Translations under genes and position numbers: made by a program | Notes under the pieces: model-generated | The model's input: only the letters and a program-made list of their open reading frames with translations | What the model was told of the DNA's origin: nothing | Databases searched by the model: none | NCBI GenBank assembly: GCA_016717595.1 | Contig: JADKFE010000094.1 | Span: 1-16,539 of the forward strand | Direction of reading: 5' to 3' | DNA from: Deltaproteobacteria bacterium | GTDB lineage: Bacteria > Myxococcota_A > UBA796 > CAJQPC01 | Length of the DNA stretch: 16,539 nt | Part shown: positions 15,401-16,539 of the stretch, piece after piece | How the letters are laid out: each line of letters opens with the position of its first letter | Position numbering within the stretch: position 1 is the first letter of the stretch

Positions 15401-15617
15401 TCTGTGCGCCGGGATGGGCCTCATCCCCTTGGCGATGGCCGAGGGCCAGCCCGGCAAAGAGATCCTCACCCCCGTCGCCCAGGTGATCTTGGGCGGACTC
15501 GTCTCCTCCACCCTGCTCGACATGCTCGTCACCCCGACGGCCTTTCTTCGGTACGGCCGCGCGGGCTTAGAGCGCCTCGTCGCCCGCCGCCACGCCCCCC
15601 CTCAGGAGCTCCTGTGA
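12483..15617 (+). CDS. Heavy-metal-efflux RND transporter, CzcA/CusA family (1044 aa)
   Basis: This is the proton-driven inner-membrane pump of the tripartite efflux complex. The length is typical, and the layout is standard: TM1 near residues 13-30, a large periplasmic porter loop (VDVFPDLNRPTV, RSQSAAGLSVVWVEL), a TM2-6 block from about 335, a second porter loop including SHRLDHMISGVRAAIVLKLF, then TM8-12 ending at SSTLLDMLVTPTAFLR. The TM4 signature is A400-I-G-E403-L-V-D406-D407-A-I-V-D411-V-E413-N414. CzcA-type pumps read DFG-x3-DG-x3-VEN and CusA-type AIG-x3-DA-x3-IEN. This one mixes the two and has a double Asp, so the ion (mono- or divalent) is open. The start shares one base with the adaptor stop (TGATG), and the end overlaps the lipoprotein GTG. 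No frame disruption occurs in 3.1 kb. Confidence 0.95.
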   Translation: MFSALIRLSLNRRGLTLLLAALLVFWGGLEATRLPVDVFPDLNRPTVTVLTEAGARSPEEVELWVTTPIEQAVAGAPGVERVRSQSAAGLSVVWVELGWGEDLWRGRQQVTERLDAARRALPEGLTPTLGPVTSVMGEILLIGLSSEDGVVEGPALRTLADWTVRPRLLSIPGVSQVTAIGGGVERIEVLVAPEQLAARGVALQDVVTASGEALGSLSGGYLEGQGRERVVRLLAQGEPEEALSETVLSPSAALGEPPLTLGDVATVTRGVGVMRGEAGMNGRRAVVLAVQKQPQADTISVTRDIEAALGALGPGLPEGVTLTPIFKQATFIEAAVENVEEALRDGSILVAITLALFLMNLRTTAITLTAIPLSLLSAVLALSAMGQSLNTMTLGGLAVAIGELVDDAIVDVENVFRRLRENAALPTPRPSLTVIAEASGEVRNSIVSSTALVVLVFVPLFALPGVEGRLFAPLGLAYITAILASMFVSLTVTPAMCAFLLPGIAAKAQERGDSALVRWLKGLHRELLTWALPRPAQVLGGATVLAVVALLAVPFLGRGFLPTFNEGSATVNLLAAPGTALAESDRLATLAENLVLEVPEVRSVGRRTGRAELDEHAEGVHYTELDVDLVEGRPRAVVLADLRERLRLLPGLSTSIGQPISHRLDHMISGVRAAIVLKLFGDDLLTLRAEAARLALHLESVPGLVDLQVERQELVPQLRVEVNREAARRVGLRPLEVLDAAEIGLAGRVVGQAREGRRALDVAVRLTPEGRDDAQAVRALPIHLPSGELVPLGAVAQVEEASGPSQILHEGGRRRIIVSANAADRDLGAVVDDVLRRVETFPDLAQGVYVEVGGQHAAQSAANRALFLLSGLSLLGMIAVLYAQLGSAALVAQVLINIPLALIGAVAALWWSGAELSVATVVGFITLCGVATRNTVLMITHYVHLVAEEGERFGAEMVVRGSLERLVPVAMTALCAGMGLIPLAMAEGQPGKEILTPVAQVILGGLVSSTLLDMLVTPTAFLRYGRAGLERLVARRHAPPQELL

Positions 15618-16401
15618 CCCGACTGTTCAGCCTGATCCTTCTCTCTGCCGCCCTCGTCGCCTGTGAAGGGGAGCACGGCCACCCCCACGAGGCCCCCGCC
15701 GCGCCGACGCCCGAGGGCGCGGCCGACAAGGAGATCAGAGACAAAGAGCACGGTGACCACGACCACGGCGCCGGGGCGGCGGACCCAAGCGCGCACGCCA
15801 CCTTGGGCCCCCACGGCGGCGAGGTGAAGACCTTAGGCGCGCTCAAGGCCGAGGCGCTGTTCACCCCAGCGGGGCTGATGGTGTGGGTGACCGACGCCGC
15901 CGGGGCGCCCGCGCAAGGGGTCACCGGCGAGGCCACGATACAGTCGGCGTCCGGCGTGGTCACCGCCCCCTTGGGCGTGATGTCCGACCACCTCCACGCC
16001 CCGGCCACCCTCACCCACGGCCAGGCCGCCAACGCCGTGCTCACCCTGAAGAGCGCCGCAGGCGAGGCGAAGAGCGGCTCCTGGTGGCGGCGGTGGGGCT
16101 CTCCCTGCACGATCACACGCCGATGCACGGGGGCGCCGTGGGCATGTGGGGGGCGACCCACGTCGAGATCGTGCGTGAAGACGGCGCCCTGCGGTTCTAC
16201 GTGAGCGACGCCCGCCGCGCGCCGATCACCGCCGGGGTGAGCGGGACGGCCGTGCTCGGCGCCGATCGCCTGCCCCTGACGTTTGATCCAGCGACCGGCA
16301 TGCTCTCCACCGCGGCGCCCGGGGGCACAAAGGGCCAGGCGGTGACGTTAGAGGCCACGGTGCAGGGCGAGACCTTCACTCTGACGTTCCAGCCGGGGTG
16401 A
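15614..16401 (+). pseudogene. His-rich two-domain lipoprotein of the efflux operon, broken by one frameshift
   Basis: The GTG at 15614 overlaps the pump stop (GTGA). MTRLFSLILLSAALVACEGE is a lipoprotein signal with the lipidated Cys17. A His-rich linker follows (H21, H23, H25, H46, H49, H51), then a beta domain starting GPHGGEVKTLGALKAEALF. This frame runs to a stop at 16204, but from about 16075 its product is poor (WWRRWGSPCT). Good coding moves to another frame: LLVAAVGLSLHDHTPMHGG and GATHVEIV, ending at the TGA 16399-16401. The span is 788 bases; adding one base gives 262 residues. The two beta domains look like tandem copies, each opening HGG and followed by a short spacer and an (A/V)E strand. 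A periplasmic metal-binding accessory, playing the part CusF plays elsewhere, is likely. The break may be real or an assembly error. Confidence 0.65.
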
Positions 16402-16417
16402 GGGCGCGCCGTCGCGC

Positions 16418-16539
16418 GGGCCGCGGATCACCGCTTGGGATTGTTCGACGCAGCCCGAGCTGCTGCTCACCGTGCAGCGCGCGCTGACGGAGTGCTGGGC
16501 GCGGCTCACGCCCGGTGAGCGCGCGCTCTTGGTGCAGGG
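16418..16539 (+). CDS. Possible 5' part of another gene running off the window
   Basis: The frame reads RITAWDCSTQPELLLTVQRA followed by LTECWARLTPGERALLVQ and is open to the window end. The helical LTECWARLTPGERAL pattern recalls the C-terminal region of ECF-type sigma factors, but too little is visible to claim it. There is no ATG, GTG or TTG in this frame after the upstream in-frame stop at 16382, so either a frameshift hides the true start or the match is fortuitous. Confidence 0.25.

Noticed and set aside
1..16539. tRNA, rRNA, CRISPR array or insertion sequence
   Set aside because: I looked for tRNA-like TTC-containing arms, regularly spaced repeats and terminal inverted repeats around a transposase and saw none.

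Overview
The window is a GC-rich bacterial chromosome segment. A 60-base sample at 10021-10080 holds 44 G/C. GTG starts, stop/start overlaps between consecutive genes, an NtrC-type sigma-54 activator and a phosphatidylcholine synthase fit a member of the Myxococcota or a related deltaproteobacterial lineage. That placement is inference, and no ribosomal marker is present.

Layout. Positions 1-850 hold the last codons of an unknown gene, joined by a GTGA overlap to a heavily frame-disrupted HNH endonuclease of the PtuB/TIGR02646 type. Positions 901-2219 are a low-GC islet (23 G/C in 60 bases at 1681-1740) with a sigma-70-like promoter. It encodes a small CxxH/CxxC zinc-ribbon-like protein and an overlapping protein with a helical repeat-like N-terminus, coiled coils and a two-helix membrane hairpin. 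Neither is recognised; this pair is the best candidate for something undescribed. Positions 2272-4348 (minus) are a two-gene unit: a frame-disrupted lipoprotein gene and a TPR-like protein. Positions 4452-6764 hold three housekeeping-like genes: an SDR whose catalytic Tyr is Ile, a HAD phosphatase (minus) and phosphatidylcholine synthase (pcs).

Positions 6765-16401 are a complete metal-efflux operon. A leader with repeated TTGTGAYCAG elements and a good sigma-54 -24/-12 promoter precedes a histidine kinase with two HxxH motifs in its periplasmic loop, an NtrC-type regulator with GAFTGA, a CzcC-like outer membrane factor, a membrane-fusion protein with an extra His-rich N-terminal region, a 1044-residue HME-RND pump and a His-rich lipoprotein with two copies of an HGG domain. 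Every junction in the series overlaps, so it is probably one translationally coupled transcript. The simplest model is that the kinase senses a periplasmic metal, the regulator activates its own sigma-54 promoter, and the tripartite pump plus lipoprotein export the ion. The metal cannot be assigned from sequence.

Several genes (41-850, 3033-4348, 15614-16401) are broken by single-base indels although their coding motifs are intact. Either these are recent pseudogenes or the assembly carries uncorrected indels. The left end is much the worst affected.
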